This document shows, piece after piece, positions 1 through 11,102 of a stretch of DNA of 62,000 nt. This DNA comes from Diphasiastrum complanatum (taxonomy: Eukaryota > Streptophyta > Lycopodiopsida > Lycopodiales > Lycopodiaceae). The notes under the pieces are model-generated. The model was not told the DNA's origin. It saw only the letters and a program-made list of their open reading frames with translations, and did no database searches. Within the stretch, counting starts at the first letter, position 1. Each line of letters opens with the position of its first letter. The DNA lies in assembly GCA_029204225.1 (NCBI GenBank), contig CM055111.1, forward strand, positions 9,046,188 through 9,108,187, given 5' to 3'. A program made the translations under genes and the position numbers.

Positions 1-65
1 CAAATGCAATAAACTTATCTAATCTAATAAAATTCACATATAATCATCATGAATTTAGGATCTAT

Positions 66-77
66 GCTTTGATACCA
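66..77 (-). other. primer-binding site of a minus-strand LTR retrotransposon
   Basis: The plus strand reads GCTTTGATACCA, one mismatch from the reverse complement of the initiator-Met primer site TGGTATCAGAGC. A five-base gap separates it from the LTR at 83. It marks a minus-strand element whose internal part lies to the left, outside the window or lost. Confidence 0.6.
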
Positions 78-82
78 AGAAA

Positions 83-918
83 TGACATGCCAAATCCCAA
101 GCAAATTGAAATTACAAAAGAAGTAAAGCTAGGAGCAAAAAGAGTACAAGACATCATGATAACATATCTATAGAAAGCTAGAAACACAAGGATCTCCATG
201 AATTCAATCTCAATAGAAATGAAAGACATAGTACATAGCAATGGAAATGAGCACGGATTCATCGCTAGATAAGGCGCATGAGACCTAGCAAAGGAAATCC
301 CCATAGCTCATATTTACAAGGATGGAAGCAACGAAGCCTCTCACTTGTCAAATGAGCCAAAGATCCCAAAAACTATGTCTCTTGCCTAGTTATAGGACAA
401 TGCTCTCACATAGCTAACATAACTATCTTGAGGATAATTAGACCATGTTAAGTGTTATTTAAACTACATTGGGCCCTTATTGGCCTACTATCTTTATTAA
501 TCAACTTTGGAGGGCCAAAGAGGACACCGCCTTGTTTCTTAAGGCTAATAGCTCCTTTTGGGCCTACAAAGCTTACATTGGATATTATTTTGCATGTATA
601 AGCATGGATGTACTAAAGTACATGAGAGATCGACGAGCTTGATTATTCTATGTCAAGTCATAGAGATCAAAATCAAGATATCTTGTGTGTCTGACATAAA
701 ATTGAATCTACTTAAATATGTAAACACAAGCTTACTCTAACTTGATCAGTCAATGGCAATCTCTAGCCATATATTAAGTGATCACAAGTTCCTGGTGATA
801 AACAAACTTCTCCTTGTTAAAAAATTTACAAAACCAATTATGTACTTTTTATTGAGGGCCACATGGAGATGAGGCACCATGATTGCTATCCGTTTTTTGG
901 AGTTGCTTTAGTATAACA
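83..918 (-). repeat. LTR of a minus-strand retrotransposon, copy 1
   Basis: The repeat starts TGACATGCC, ends AGTATAACA, and has a primer site just outside its left end. A clear relative lies at 38808-39637 in the same orientation; the two align throughout with many small indels. Similarity stops at ATAACA in both, which sets the right edge. Both copies have a primer site on the left, so they are two separate 5' LTRs, not the two ends of one element. Short reading frames inside have no recognisable product. Confidence 0.6.
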
Positions 919-3277
919 ATTTCGAACAAAAACCAAGCAAACAAGCAGTTCAGTAGAAGAACAACACTGCATTTTAAAAACATTACCAGCCTAAAACAGA
1001 GCTGAACACATCCGTCACGCGTCAGATTGATTCTAGTAAGATCATAGCAAGTGCCCAAAAAACACACGAGACAGCGAGAGGGATAACAATTATTCCAGTG
1101 TTGAGCAAAACCGGGTGACTGACTCTAGCATGGGAGTCCTTGCAGGCGTCCTAGGAGTCACAGTGCAGGCCTAAACCACGCTACATGGCAGATGCTTGCA
1201 TGGAAGCTCTAATCTTAAAACCTTAAAAAACATGGAATTAGGGCAAGAAAATTGAAAATTTGTGCTACGGATGTAGACGGGCAAAACGGAGGTCACAGGA
1301 GGTCTTAACGGGCAGTGAGAAATGCATTCTAGGCTCAGACATCACCTGAATCGGTTCGCCACAGAGTCATTTTTTGAAAATGGCAAAACAAAACAAGCAT
1401 TTGGATTGTGGTGGTTCAAATCTCGTAAGGCGTGCCATAATGGTTTGAAACTGGACCCCGAGTAGTGAATTACCGTGGGCATGAAGAAAGATGGTCTAGA
1501 GCCAAACTACGCTTGATTTGGTTGCCTACAGCTCAATGTCAAACACTTGCAAAAAAACAAGCCTACACTTACCAAAATCAAAAACTGATCAATCCGATCT
1601 GCGCGAAGCTCAAATCTCCCTGTCACCATGCGCACCACCTCCATATCGCGAGTAGATGCCTTTCCAAACTATGCACATGCCTCGATTGGACAACCCATAT
1701 CTCAAAACAAAAAAAATTACACTCCTCCACGGCTGGCGCGGATTCTGGCCGTGAAGAGGTGCAAAAGTTTTTTTTTAATATACCTTTTTCTTGAATGCAA
1801 TTTTGGAATGCGATTCTGGGAGGAGAACACGTTCTCAAAAACGCGGTTTCCGTAACGTCTCCCCTCCCAGAATCGCGATTATGTGCAACTATGGTTAAAA
1901 ACTAGTTTTATATTGTTATAAAATTTTATTTTCTTGAGATTTGACATACAAGACAAAATCATGAAATAAGAAATAGTACCATCTTATTATTAAACAAGTA
2001 ATTTGGACAAGTTTTTTAAGATTTTTCATATGACAATAATATTTATGTCAAATTGGTGATGTCATAAAGCATTTAGTTTATTAATAATCTAGTGTCATAG
2101 ATTTGATATAATTGATGACATAATTATATGGTCAAATAGAAAAATTTTTGCTTTTGTCATGTGGCCCCTCTTAAATGGTTTGCATGGGTCATTAGACTTA
2201 TGATCAAAAGCATTTATGCTACTATTGAGGACCTTAGTTTATGTGACTATATGATATATCTTTTTAACTGTTGGTCAGTGGTGACCTATATAACCTTATA
2301 TGAAATCATAGTAATTAGTTGAGATATTATTTAGTATTGTAATAAAGATATTGATCAATGGATGTGCTATCTAATTAATATATGATTGATTGACATTGTC
2401 CGATTTGCTCGTCTTCTTTTCGATTCGAGGAACATCATCTTTGCATACAAAGCAAGCATAGATAGAAAGGGCGACTGGCATATTGCTCGTCATGAGATAC
2501 CATGGCACACTAGGCCAATCCAAAGAGATTTATCCCAAACTAACTCGAGCAAGTATTAATTAATCAAATGACGTGATTGGAGTGGGATCAATGAATCAAT
2601 TTGAGTATATGGACTTGATTGTTTGATTTTGATCATTCCATCTTGAAAGAAAGAATGATTGAGATCATCACTCATCTTGGACAAGAGTTCAAACTGAAAG
2701 CTTTCGAACATTGACTGCTATGTGGTCTTTTAATTAGATTGAGATAGGCCTTCGCACCACTATCTACTGATGTCTAACATTTGTCAGTATGGACCTCATT
2801 TAATTGCTCGTCATGTGTTGCCCCACCCAAGCAATTTTCTTGATAGCAATGCTACTAGAATATTAGATTTACATTAAGCATAACTAGAATATACACGGAT
2901 TAGATGTTGGCATGTCTTCAACAAATTTTATTATATTTGTTCAGTACATACGGAATCATAATGATTACTTATGATGTGGTATAGAGTAGCTGGCTAAAGT
3001 GTGTTTCTGTCATCGACGATGTCATCATCATCAGATAAGCGATTCATCTCATGATCGCAACAACATGTATATATTGTATTGATATTGACATCAATTGCAC
3101 TTTATTTGTTATTTGAATATGATGTGTATAATCTTTCTTGCAAATTTATTCTTACAAAAACATAATGATTGGAATTATGAATTCTAGGGAAATTATCGTA
3201 CCTCCACATGATTTAGAAAAAGAAAAAAGAATTGAGGCTCTATCACAGAAAAAAGGAGCAAGTGAGACTAAAGTACA
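919..3277. other. unassigned AT-rich DNA
   Basis: I see no gene, RNA or transposon domain in this 2.3-kb stretch. Reading frames at 1465-1855 on both strands are short, overlap one another and lack motifs. The only structure I note is an inverted repeat at 1810-1876. Confidence 0.5.
1810..1876. repeat. inverted repeat, 14-bp perfect arms
   Basis: GCGATTCTGGGAGG at 1810-1823 is the exact reverse complement of CCTCCCAGAATCGC at 1863-1876, with a 39-base spacer. It is GC-rich against AT-rich surroundings and could be a foldback remnant or the tip of a small DNA element. Confidence 0.6.
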
Positions 3278-4255
3278 ATGAACAACTATTGGTTGGTTCA
3301 TCTTCAAGCTCTTCCATCAGTCGACGTTAGACCGCCTATTGATCCATCACATGTATGTATATTGATTTATGTCATAATTTTTTTATTTGCAATAGTGATG
3401 TACTCCGATTTGGTTGAGGATTGTGATATAGTATATTGCTCTATGGAAAGCCAAGACACCACTCCATCATAAATGAAGATTGCAAATGCACTAAATGCAC
3501 AAAGACTATTTTGTCAATTTTTGTCACATGTTACAATTCGTCACATGTTAGAATTTGTCAATTTTCACTTGAATGACATTGAAAGAATTTGTGGCAATTT
3601 GCAATTGGATTATTGGACCAGTTTCAAACCAGAATATGATGAGAGGATACCATGTACATGCACACAATGCAAAGGCCTTAGGATTCGGGACAAGGTGGGA
3701 TTGTGAATCGATCATATTTGGGGCAATGAGAGGAAATGTTATCAAGCATTGTTTCAACCTTAACTATGAGATTGAGCTACCTAGAGATGTAGTAAATCGT
3801 CAAACCATACTTGAAGCACCCACTTCCATTAGATGTTGAGGAATATTAAATTCTAATAGTCAAGATGATGAAATAATTTTTGAAAGTGAGAGTGATGATG
3901 AAAATTATCTAAGAGGAGATGAATTGCAAGATGCTGTCACTGATGAAATTGATTCTTTAATTTTTGAATAAAAATTGAGTATTGCAATTCTGAATGAAAT
4001 TGATTCTTGCATTGCTTTCAAATGATTGTTATTTAGCCAAAATAGGATCTCATTATGGTCAAGTAAGTGAAAAGAATAGACATAGTTTGATTTCAATCCC
4101 ATTTTTTTGGAAATAATGTCAATGAAGGTAGATGTACGGCTTCATGTTCTACAGAAAATTCTCTTTTTTTAACAAATGTTGCAAAGGTTAGTAAATCACC
4201 TAAAAGCATGTGAGTTAATGAAAATCACCACCACCAAAACTATAACAAAATCAGT
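3278..4255. other. unassigned, possible decayed coding sequence
   Basis: Short plus-strand frames run almost end to end (3278-3472, 3473-3706, 3573-3839). One holds a cysteine cluster (PCTCTQCKG near 3650-3676), which in a transposase could be a zinc-binding part. The match is too weak to name a family. Frames are broken by stops and shifts. Confidence 0.25.
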
Positions 4256-4451
4256 GTTTTCATTATGGTCAATCCTCCTTGAATTGAGCAAATCCCTTGG
4301 CAACTAGTCTTGTTTTATAATTGTTCACACTACCATCTTGATTAAGCTTGATCTTAAAGACCCATTGCAAACAGTAATATTTTGTATATTGATGGAGGAT
4401 CAATAATTTTAGAAGTATCTCAATACAATGCATCATATACTCACTCTTCAT
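4256..4451 (-). pseudogene. Ty1/copia reverse transcriptase fragment
   Basis: The minus-strand frame contains WVFKIKLNQDGSVNNYK followed by TRLVAKGFAQ, the hallmark N-terminal block of the copia RT (RVT_2 family); the intact copia at 22467-26291 has the matching WIFKIKTNQDGSINKYK. Nothing of integrase or of the RT catalytic core is left. The fragment lies only about 160 bases from the primer site of the same-strand LTR at 4621, so nearly all of gag, protease and integrase has been deleted between them. Confidence 0.75.
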
Positions 4452-4608
4452 TGCATCAAATTACTCTTTTGTTGCTCGCAGTTTCATTCACACTTGAAGG
4501 AACATCATCAAACTTAATGGTAGTAATAAGGGCAATAAAAATTAAACAATCATCAACTTGTATTTGCTTCTCTCTTCCTTGTATTTGAGTCTTTGATGGT
4601 GCATTTGG

Positions 4609-4620
4609 GCTCTGATACCA
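4609..4620 (-). other. primer-binding site (initiator-Met tRNA)
   Basis: The plus strand reads GCTCTGATACCA, an exact reverse complement of TGGTATCAGAGC, directly touching the LTR that begins TGTTAAACTC. Confidence 0.8.
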
Positions 4621-5183
4621 TGTTAAACTCAGAGGTTCATGGACCTCATTTGGATACTTAAACATTGAAAAAGCATTCAAAGGTTTCACTTATATCTAAT
4701 AGATAGAAAACTAGCACACAATTCAACCTATTTGGTATCTAATGGCAAGAGCTTTTGAACACCACAATAAAACTATAAATAATTGATCTTCACTTCCTGT
4801 CACACACGTGGAAAGTATAGTACTTTGTTCAGATTCAGATCATATCACATTCATCATTCATCAATTCCTCATTAAAGAGCAAACTTGCCAAAATCACCAT
4901 CTCTTGATAATCTCTCAATGTAACAAAATGGGCTCACCAATCCATATCAAATGATCTCGGATATGAGATAGGTAGAGTGCCATTAGGGTAGACCTAAACC
5001 CCTGGCTATCAAAGCCTTAGATCATGCATAATTACCCTTTTGATATAATCACTTTAGAAAAATATTTATTTATAACTAATTCCATTTCATTCAACATTTA
5101 GAAAAAAAATATACATAACCTCATCATAATATAATTCACTTTAGAAATATGTTTATTTAACTAGTTTCATGTCATTATTAACA
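4621..5183 (-). repeat. copia LTR, minus orientation
   Basis: The left edge is fixed by the abutting primer site. The repeat begins TGTTAA, and I place its right edge at TTAACA (5183) because this restores the inverted TG..CA termini; that right edge is tentative. Several blocks of its reverse complement (for example ATCCAAATGAGGT and GGTGATTTTGGCAA) recur at 51700-52171, so the family has a second, diverged member in this window. Confidence 0.55.
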
Positions 5184-5615
5184 TGCAAAAAAAAAAAAAA
5201 AAACCACGTGGATATTCCACGCTGATAGATATCCACGCGTGGATATCTTTAACGTCCGGTCCGGTCCAGTGGAAGTTGTTGTACAAACTGAATTTGCGTA
5301 AATAATCCACGCGAAAATTGCCTTCGACGCCGCCAAGCTTCCCTCCCAAACAGTTGCCGAAATTTTCAAAATTCAATTTGGGCGTGGATAATCCACGCGC
5401 ATAAAAATTTTTGGCGCCGTGTCAGGAACACCGATGGACTGGCCGGAGGCGTGTTCAAATTTTTTTTGGCAGTGGATGTTTCACGTAAACAAAATTTTGG
5501 AAAATCGACTAAGTATCGGATGTCACGTGGATACTCAGGCATGGATAGACACAGACTTTTCTAGTTGTGAAAAAATTGGAATCTTCCAGTGGTTGCTTGG
5601 AAATATGTTATAACT
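5184..5615. repeat. region of repeated CCACG/CGTGG motifs with a 22-bp palindrome
   Basis: After an A17 run, the motif TGGATA and its partner CCACG recur in both orientations: near 5203-5222, 5227-5248, 5308-5314, 5382-5398 and 5525-5533. Positions 5227-5248 are a perfect 22-bp palindrome centred on CACGCGTG. No convincing gene is present. The G-box-like CACGTG cores suggest regulatory or LTR U3 sequence. Confidence 0.5.
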
Positions 5616-5619
5616 ATAG

Positions 5620-7490
5620 GACAAAAAGCCTTTAATTATGCTGATATTGGTAGGAATCTTTCAGAAAAGAAAAAGTTGTCTATCCTTAATAGCCCTTGTT
5701 CTTGTGGTGACTCCTTTTATTTCGAAGTTTTGTGATCATTCTTTAGGTCATATTGTTATTCCAGATACATCAATCCTTCCCTCATCATTTTTGAAAGAGT
5801 CATTTTTTAAAGGCTCAAATTTCGTCCTCCTCTTTCAGTAGATGCTTGCTTGTTAAAATCTATAACTTACGAGTATTAATAAGTTCATTTACCATATTGA
5901 AGAATCTTTTGGAGTCCATGGTTTGTTATCAGAATGGAAAACTAATGTTCTAAATTACGTAACTTTGAGTTTGAAAAAAGCCTTCATCTGTCCCATCTTC
6001 CGAATATTGGTACTTCATTTTCTAATGAGGAAGTAATCTTCGTAAGTTTCATAGACGTTTTATCATTTCGTATGTGAATAAATGCTCAAACAATTTTGTA
6101 TTTGTTTGCAGAGAAATTCTATTTGGAATCGTTATTAAATGAAGTCCATTCTTCAGTAGAAACATATAACGCTTGTTCTCTTTCAACTATGAGTGTAATA
6201 AAATATCTATCAGATTTTTGTCATTCTTATAATCTTCAATTGTTACCCAAATCTTCCTTTTCTTTGTGTTGCATGGAAATTTCATAAAGTTCCTAAACGG
6301 CCTAGGTTTATTGCAGCAGCCTATAGAACTACGTTGATTGACCTTTCTAAGTGGCCTAAGTAGTTGCTTCAAAGCGTTGCTTCCTTCTATTAGTGAGCTT
6401 GGATAAACTTACTTAAGGATGCAGATGTTCTTGTTAGTTGTAATTGGATTTAAACGATTTCTGTAGGTATATATAGAAGTAATAAAGTTTTTATACTCCT
6501 CTCATACTTTAGAAGAAAAGACCCAACGTATGCTTCTTCAAACCTATGACTTCACAACACTCTACACTAAAATCAATTTGGAAGATTTGAACATCCGTGT
6601 TAACAAGCTAATTCGAAATGTTTTTTGCAATAAACTAAAGGACACTCGATGCAAAGCTTTAAAAGTTGAAAAGAGTGCTTTGCATTTTGAGTTTTTGTTG
6701 GCTTAAGAACAAAAATCAGATGTCGATTCAAAGAAGAAAAGAGGTACTAAAATAGTTGATGTTTGAAGATGCTTGTTCTTGGCTGCACATTCTCTTGGAT
6801 AACTTGCATATTTCTCTAGGTGATTCGCCTTTTCAACAAACAATAGGTATTCCCATGGGTACTAATTGTGTTGTTCATCTAGCAGAACTTTTATCTTTTC
6901 TCTTATGAATTTGAATTTATGCAGACATTAATTTCTTGTGGTGCTTGTCCCCCTTGTTGCATAATTAACTCATGTTAGAAGATATATTGATAGCTTATTT
7001 GTTCCTGATCTTCCTAATTTTGGTAGTTTTTTATATACAGACCCTAACGTTTTTGTTGGAGGAATCTATCCTAAAGACTCATGTCAACTTAATCGTACAA
7101 CTAGTGATGATAAGTGCAATTTTTTAGACCTTTCTATAAGCCATGGTAGGTCCGGTTTATTGGTTGATAATTTTTGATAAAAGGGCTGCAACTAGAATAT
7201 ATTAACTTGACATAATTTGCATGCCTCATATTTCTTCAAATATTTAAGATTCTGTTAAATATGGAGTGATCACTTCTCAATTCTATAGGTTTTCTTGTCT
7301 TTGTACTAGTAGAGATGCATTTGTAGACTAGTCAAGCAATCTAATCATTTTGTTATTCCATTAGGATTACTCTTTAAGAAAATCATGAGAAAAGTTCGAA
7401 CTGTTTTAGACTCTTTTGGTTATTATCTTTGGTGTTTCAACTTATGGTATGTTTAAGATGACTAATCATATCCAGAAAGTGGGGAGCTAA
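5620..7490 (+). pseudogene. Penelope-like element reverse transcriptase, decayed
   Basis: Broken plus-strand frames carry, in the right order, the conserved blocks of a Penelope-like reverse transcriptase. They are: a CSC cysteine block (about 5696-5710); LGHIVIP (5743-5763) then KFRPPLSV-like residues in a second frame; VNKCSNNFVFVC (6074-6109, the family's DKAxNNxVxVC block); KFHKVPKRPRFIAAAY (from 6277); YDFTTLYTKI (6545-6574, the family's DFxTLYTxI); IGIPMGTNC (about 6844-6870); RRYIDSLFVPDLPNF (from 6977); and KCNFLDLSI (about 7114-7137). It ends near 7460-7487 with FGVSTYGMFKM and a stop. At least five frameshifts and several stops separate the blocks, and the catalytic YxDD has become YIDS. 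I see no GIY-YIG endonuclease downstream. Known: these elements are sister to telomerase-type RTs and are uncommon in land plants. Confidence 0.8.
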
Positions 7491-8105
7491 GAGCCTGCTT
7501 TGTTTCTAGTATTTTGTTTTTGTTTTAGTAACTCATATACACATTATGATCCTAGTTCGTATTTATTTTCGTTTTATGTTTGTTTTTATTTTATTTTCAA
7601 TTAGATTTAATTTATAAGTTTTATTTTTGAATCTCGTTTTATTTGAATTTATTAGTTTTTCTTTCTTCTTACTGATTGTGCTTTTGCTTCTTAGTCAACA
7701 GTGGGTCTACCCAAAGAACCCGGATTCTTTCGAAACCTAGTTAGAAACTTATGCTTGGGTACTGATGAAAAATAAGCAATGCTATTTGGCTAAGATTTTT
7801 TGTTTATTGAATTTTTTATTTTTGTTTTGACTTAGATCCTTTGACATTTTGAGTTGCTCGTAGTATTGTTTCTAAGGTTTACCTTATGGACATCACTGAC
7901 TTCTCTATATAAATTTGTGAAATTGGATATATTCTAGTTTCACAAATAGATATAAAGGGGTTGGTGCTCCAAAAGGCCTAATGCCCAAGGGAGTTAACGC
8001 CTATGTTGTCGCCATACCAAGAGAGCAAAAAGAGAGAATCTATGCTTTGGATGCTTGGACAACATCCAGGGAAGGAATGTCCAAGTGGAGAAATCTCGCA
8101 AGAAG
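7491..8105. other. unassigned T-rich DNA after the Penelope-like RT
   Basis: Very T-rich up to about 7670, then mixed. It may be the 3' tail of the Penelope-like element or the leader of the gypsy relic that follows. No gene seen. Confidence 0.35.
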
Positions 8106-9335
8106 CTAACCTTGATGTTCTTCATTTGATGAATGTTTCTGTGGTGCGGAAGGTGACACGGCTCCTCCAATGATGTTATCGAAAGTGGCGCATCATGAGT
8201 ATCAATTTCCTGACACTTTGTTGATAGTTATGCGTGGAAAGCTTTGTGGGTAGAAGTATTTTAGTTCTATTTGACACTGGGTCCTCGCATAATGTCATAA
8301 ATTCAACTCTTGTTGAGAAGTTAAAAGCGAGGCACACAACCATCCAAGTACCAGTACATAGTCGAGATGGTTGATGGAAAGGGTACAGAGATTTGGGACA
8401 TGAGGGTTGTGAGTTATGCCTTTAACTATTCGGAGTTATTCTGAGGAGTTGGATTTTGAGATAACTCGTTTAGCGCACTTTGATGTCGTTTTGGGGATGT
8501 GTTGGCACGCGATGCGGAATCCTTACATAGCCTGGGATACTCATGTGTATGAGTTTCAACATGGTGGTAAGCTTCATTCCATTTGTGGTGAGTGGGATGT
8601 GCCTCCAGGACCATTGGTCTTAGCTACGCAGTTGCGTAAGGTAAGTTGTGAAGGTATGTATGCTTGTTTCTACTGATATGACTACTAGTACTAGTGAGAG
8701 TAGCATGTGGTAGGTGCAAGACAATACTGTCAGCTAACCTAGACCGTGAAATTAGAGTGAGTTTGCAGATGTATTTATTGATGATTTGCCATTTGCATTA
8801 CCGCCTAATAGGAATGTTGAACATAAGATTGGGCTTATTCCGGATCCTGTCCTGTAAATAGACCACGTTATAGAATGTCGTTCGAGAGAGGATAGAGTAG
8901 GTGATGAAGATGCTTAGAGGACTATCTTGCACATGGGCAGATTAGGCCTAGCTTCTCACCTTTTGCCTCGTCGATCATTCTAGTAAAAAAGAAGGACAGA
9001 TCTTGGCGTATGTGTGTGGATATCAGGCCTTAATAAGATAATTATTAAGCATTGATATCATAGGCCAACATAGAGATGATTTGCTTGATGCCCTTTATGG
9101 TGCTACTGTATTTAGTAAGATAGACTTGAAGAGTGGGTATCATCAGGTTAGAGTTTCGTTAAGAGGATGTTCTTAAAACATGCCTTCCGAACTCGGTTTG
9201 GTCACTATGAGTATCTTGTGATGCCATGATCTTTTGTTTAACTAACCACCCCAGCTGCATTCATGATGTTGATGAATGATGTACTCAGACCGTATGTGGT
9301 TAAGTTTGTTGTAATGAGCACTCAAGTCTTCAGCA
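8106..9335 (+). pseudogene. Ty3/gypsy protease-reverse transcriptase relic
   Basis: Decayed plus-strand pol. The retropepsin motif LFDTGSSHNVINSTLVEKL is read near 8268-8325. An 86-codon open frame at 8416-8676 continues the protease with FDVVLGMCWHAMRNP and a WDTHVYEFQHGGK strand, as in gypsy proteases. Next come the linker DLPFALPPNRNVEHKI (about 8785-8830), RT entry residues, [18 protein letters not shown] (near 9105-9160), and FRTRFGHYEYLVMP with TPAAFMMLMNDV (to about 9290). Stops and frameshifts occur every few hundred bases. RNase H and integrase are missing, with the break near 9320. Confidence 0.8.
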
Positions 9336-10279
9336 GACATCTATGCAAAAGAAGCATCCATCACAAGAGAAATCAGATCTCAACAAAATCTGATTTTTGG
9401 AGGGCGCCAAGGATCTGTTTTCCTGGAAGTTGACAGTAGGCAATCCAAAACGTGATCAGATTTGGATTATATTCTCAGGAAGATAAATCTATAGCTACTT
9501 GCAAGAGGATGCAATAGATTTCACCTTGAAATCTGTTGTAGTTTTTAAGATATTCACACTTCAGATCAAAATTTGATTTTCTGGGCTAGAATTTACCTTC
9601 TAGAGTTAAAGACGTTACAAATTCAAACGGGTAGGCAGATTTCCAAAAGTTGACTTGGTGCAATCTAATATACAATAGGGCGCTCTAAATGAACAATCTC
9701 AAGCGATTGGTGGGGCCGAAAACGGTGTTGGTTGATCATCCGATAGTTTGGTCAAAATTTTTGATTTTCTTAGAAAAAAAGTTGAAAATTGTCAGATCAA
9801 ATTTGCATGTTGTGACGGCCCAACCACCTGCATTTCCAAACTCTCTTGCTTTTGTTTTGCATGTCAATGCATGAGGTTTATACACTCCTTACATGTGTCT
9901 AGTAAATCAATTTTTTTGGGCGTTATTAAACACTATTGTCTCTGTTCTAGTTACGCATGCTTTTGTTTTATAGGACATGAGTCATACTCTTGTGGATGTA
10001 CTTGATAGATATAGTCATGTCTAGTTTGCCTCATGGAACTTCTCCTGTAGAAAAGAGCCAATCAGGTCATCTTTACCGCCTACTCAAGAACCCTCTTAAA
10101 ATCCCTCGTTGCACGATGACATGTACAGGATGACTGTGGACATGAATGAGGGGGACGAAAATGAAGAATTACCTTTAATATTTTTTTGAGTTTTGTCAGG
10201 TGGGTAGTAGAAACGTACATGATCATCTTAAAAATTAAAAGAGTCTGTGAGAAACAAGCCAATACCCAGCAAGAGACTA
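9336..10279. other. unassigned DNA between two gypsy relics
   Basis: No domain is recognised. Short frames at 9689-10005 lack motifs. The last part may be the 5' leader or start of gag of the next gypsy relic. Confidence 0.4.
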
Positions 10280-11102
10280 ATGAAAGGGTTTCCAGACTTG
10301 AAAGACTAGTATGTGATAATGTTCAAGCCTTAATGCTTTAAAACAAGCTATTTTAACAACAGTACCGAGTGAATTTTGCTATCCACGGTAGTAGTTTACC
10401 TGTCCCCACCATCACCCCATAAGGTAGTACCTAAATATTTGTGCCTTCCCACCTTTGGTGGAGAAGAAAAAGACATAACCGAGATTCAGGTTGTTGCCTT
10501 TCTCGTTAAGCATGATGATGCTTTTCAATTAAAAGGAACTCCTGATGAGGATCGACCTTTAGAGACGAGCATCTCCCTGATGGGAAAAGCCTTCAGGTGG
10601 TGGATAAGTCTGCGGGAAAATGGTTTAGAACCAAAGACTTGGGATAGTTTTTAGGATATGTTCAAGAAAAATTTCATCCCTGAAAATGAAACTGATAGAA
10701 ACTGGGAAGATTGAAAAACCTATTGTATGGGAAACCATCCTCTCACCCAATATATCGCCAGTTATCGGGATGCTACCATGAAATTATCTGACTTAGATGA
10801 TTATAATTAGGTTAGGGGTTTCATTCAGGGTTTGCAAGCCGAATACCAAAAGTATCTTCAGCCTTTGAGCATGGAGAGAAGAGAAAAATTCCGACATCTA
10901 ATTCTTTGAACAAAAAGAGATATAGATTGTCGAGAAGTGACAGAGCCAAGAGGGAGCACTTTTCCTTCATTTGTATGGAAAAGATCATAACAAGAGTCAG
11001 TGTCCTAAAGTACAACATAAAGGGAGCACTGACGAAACTCCCAGTAAGAACCAAAATGGTCCTTTTTAGAAACCGGAGAAGCAAGTTCATACTATCCAAG
11101 TT
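10280..11102 (+). pseudogene. Ty3/gypsy gag relic
   Basis: A 92-codon open frame (10376-10654) reads LPTFGGEEKD..VVAFLVKHDDAFQLKG...SLMGKAFRWW, the retrotransposon gag fold in which a conserved W pair closes the first half. After a TAG it continues in the same sense with MFKKNFIPENETDRNWED and TQYIASYRDATMKLSDLDDYN, typical gag C-terminal helices, then a further stop. It is collinear with and upstream of the protease frame at 11103, so both belong to one element. Confidence 0.7.

Noticed and set aside
4609-4620. tRNA gene fragment (GCTCTGATACCA and its other occurrences)
   Set aside because: These are primer-binding sites at LTR edges; no tRNA cloverleaf surrounds any of them.
7731-7768. Possible hammerhead ribozyme in the Penelope-like 3' region (CGAAAC at 7731, CTGATGA at 7762)
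   Set aside because: The two core boxes are present, as would be attractive for a Penelope-like element, but I cannot form the three stems with a cleavage triplet in any circular order.
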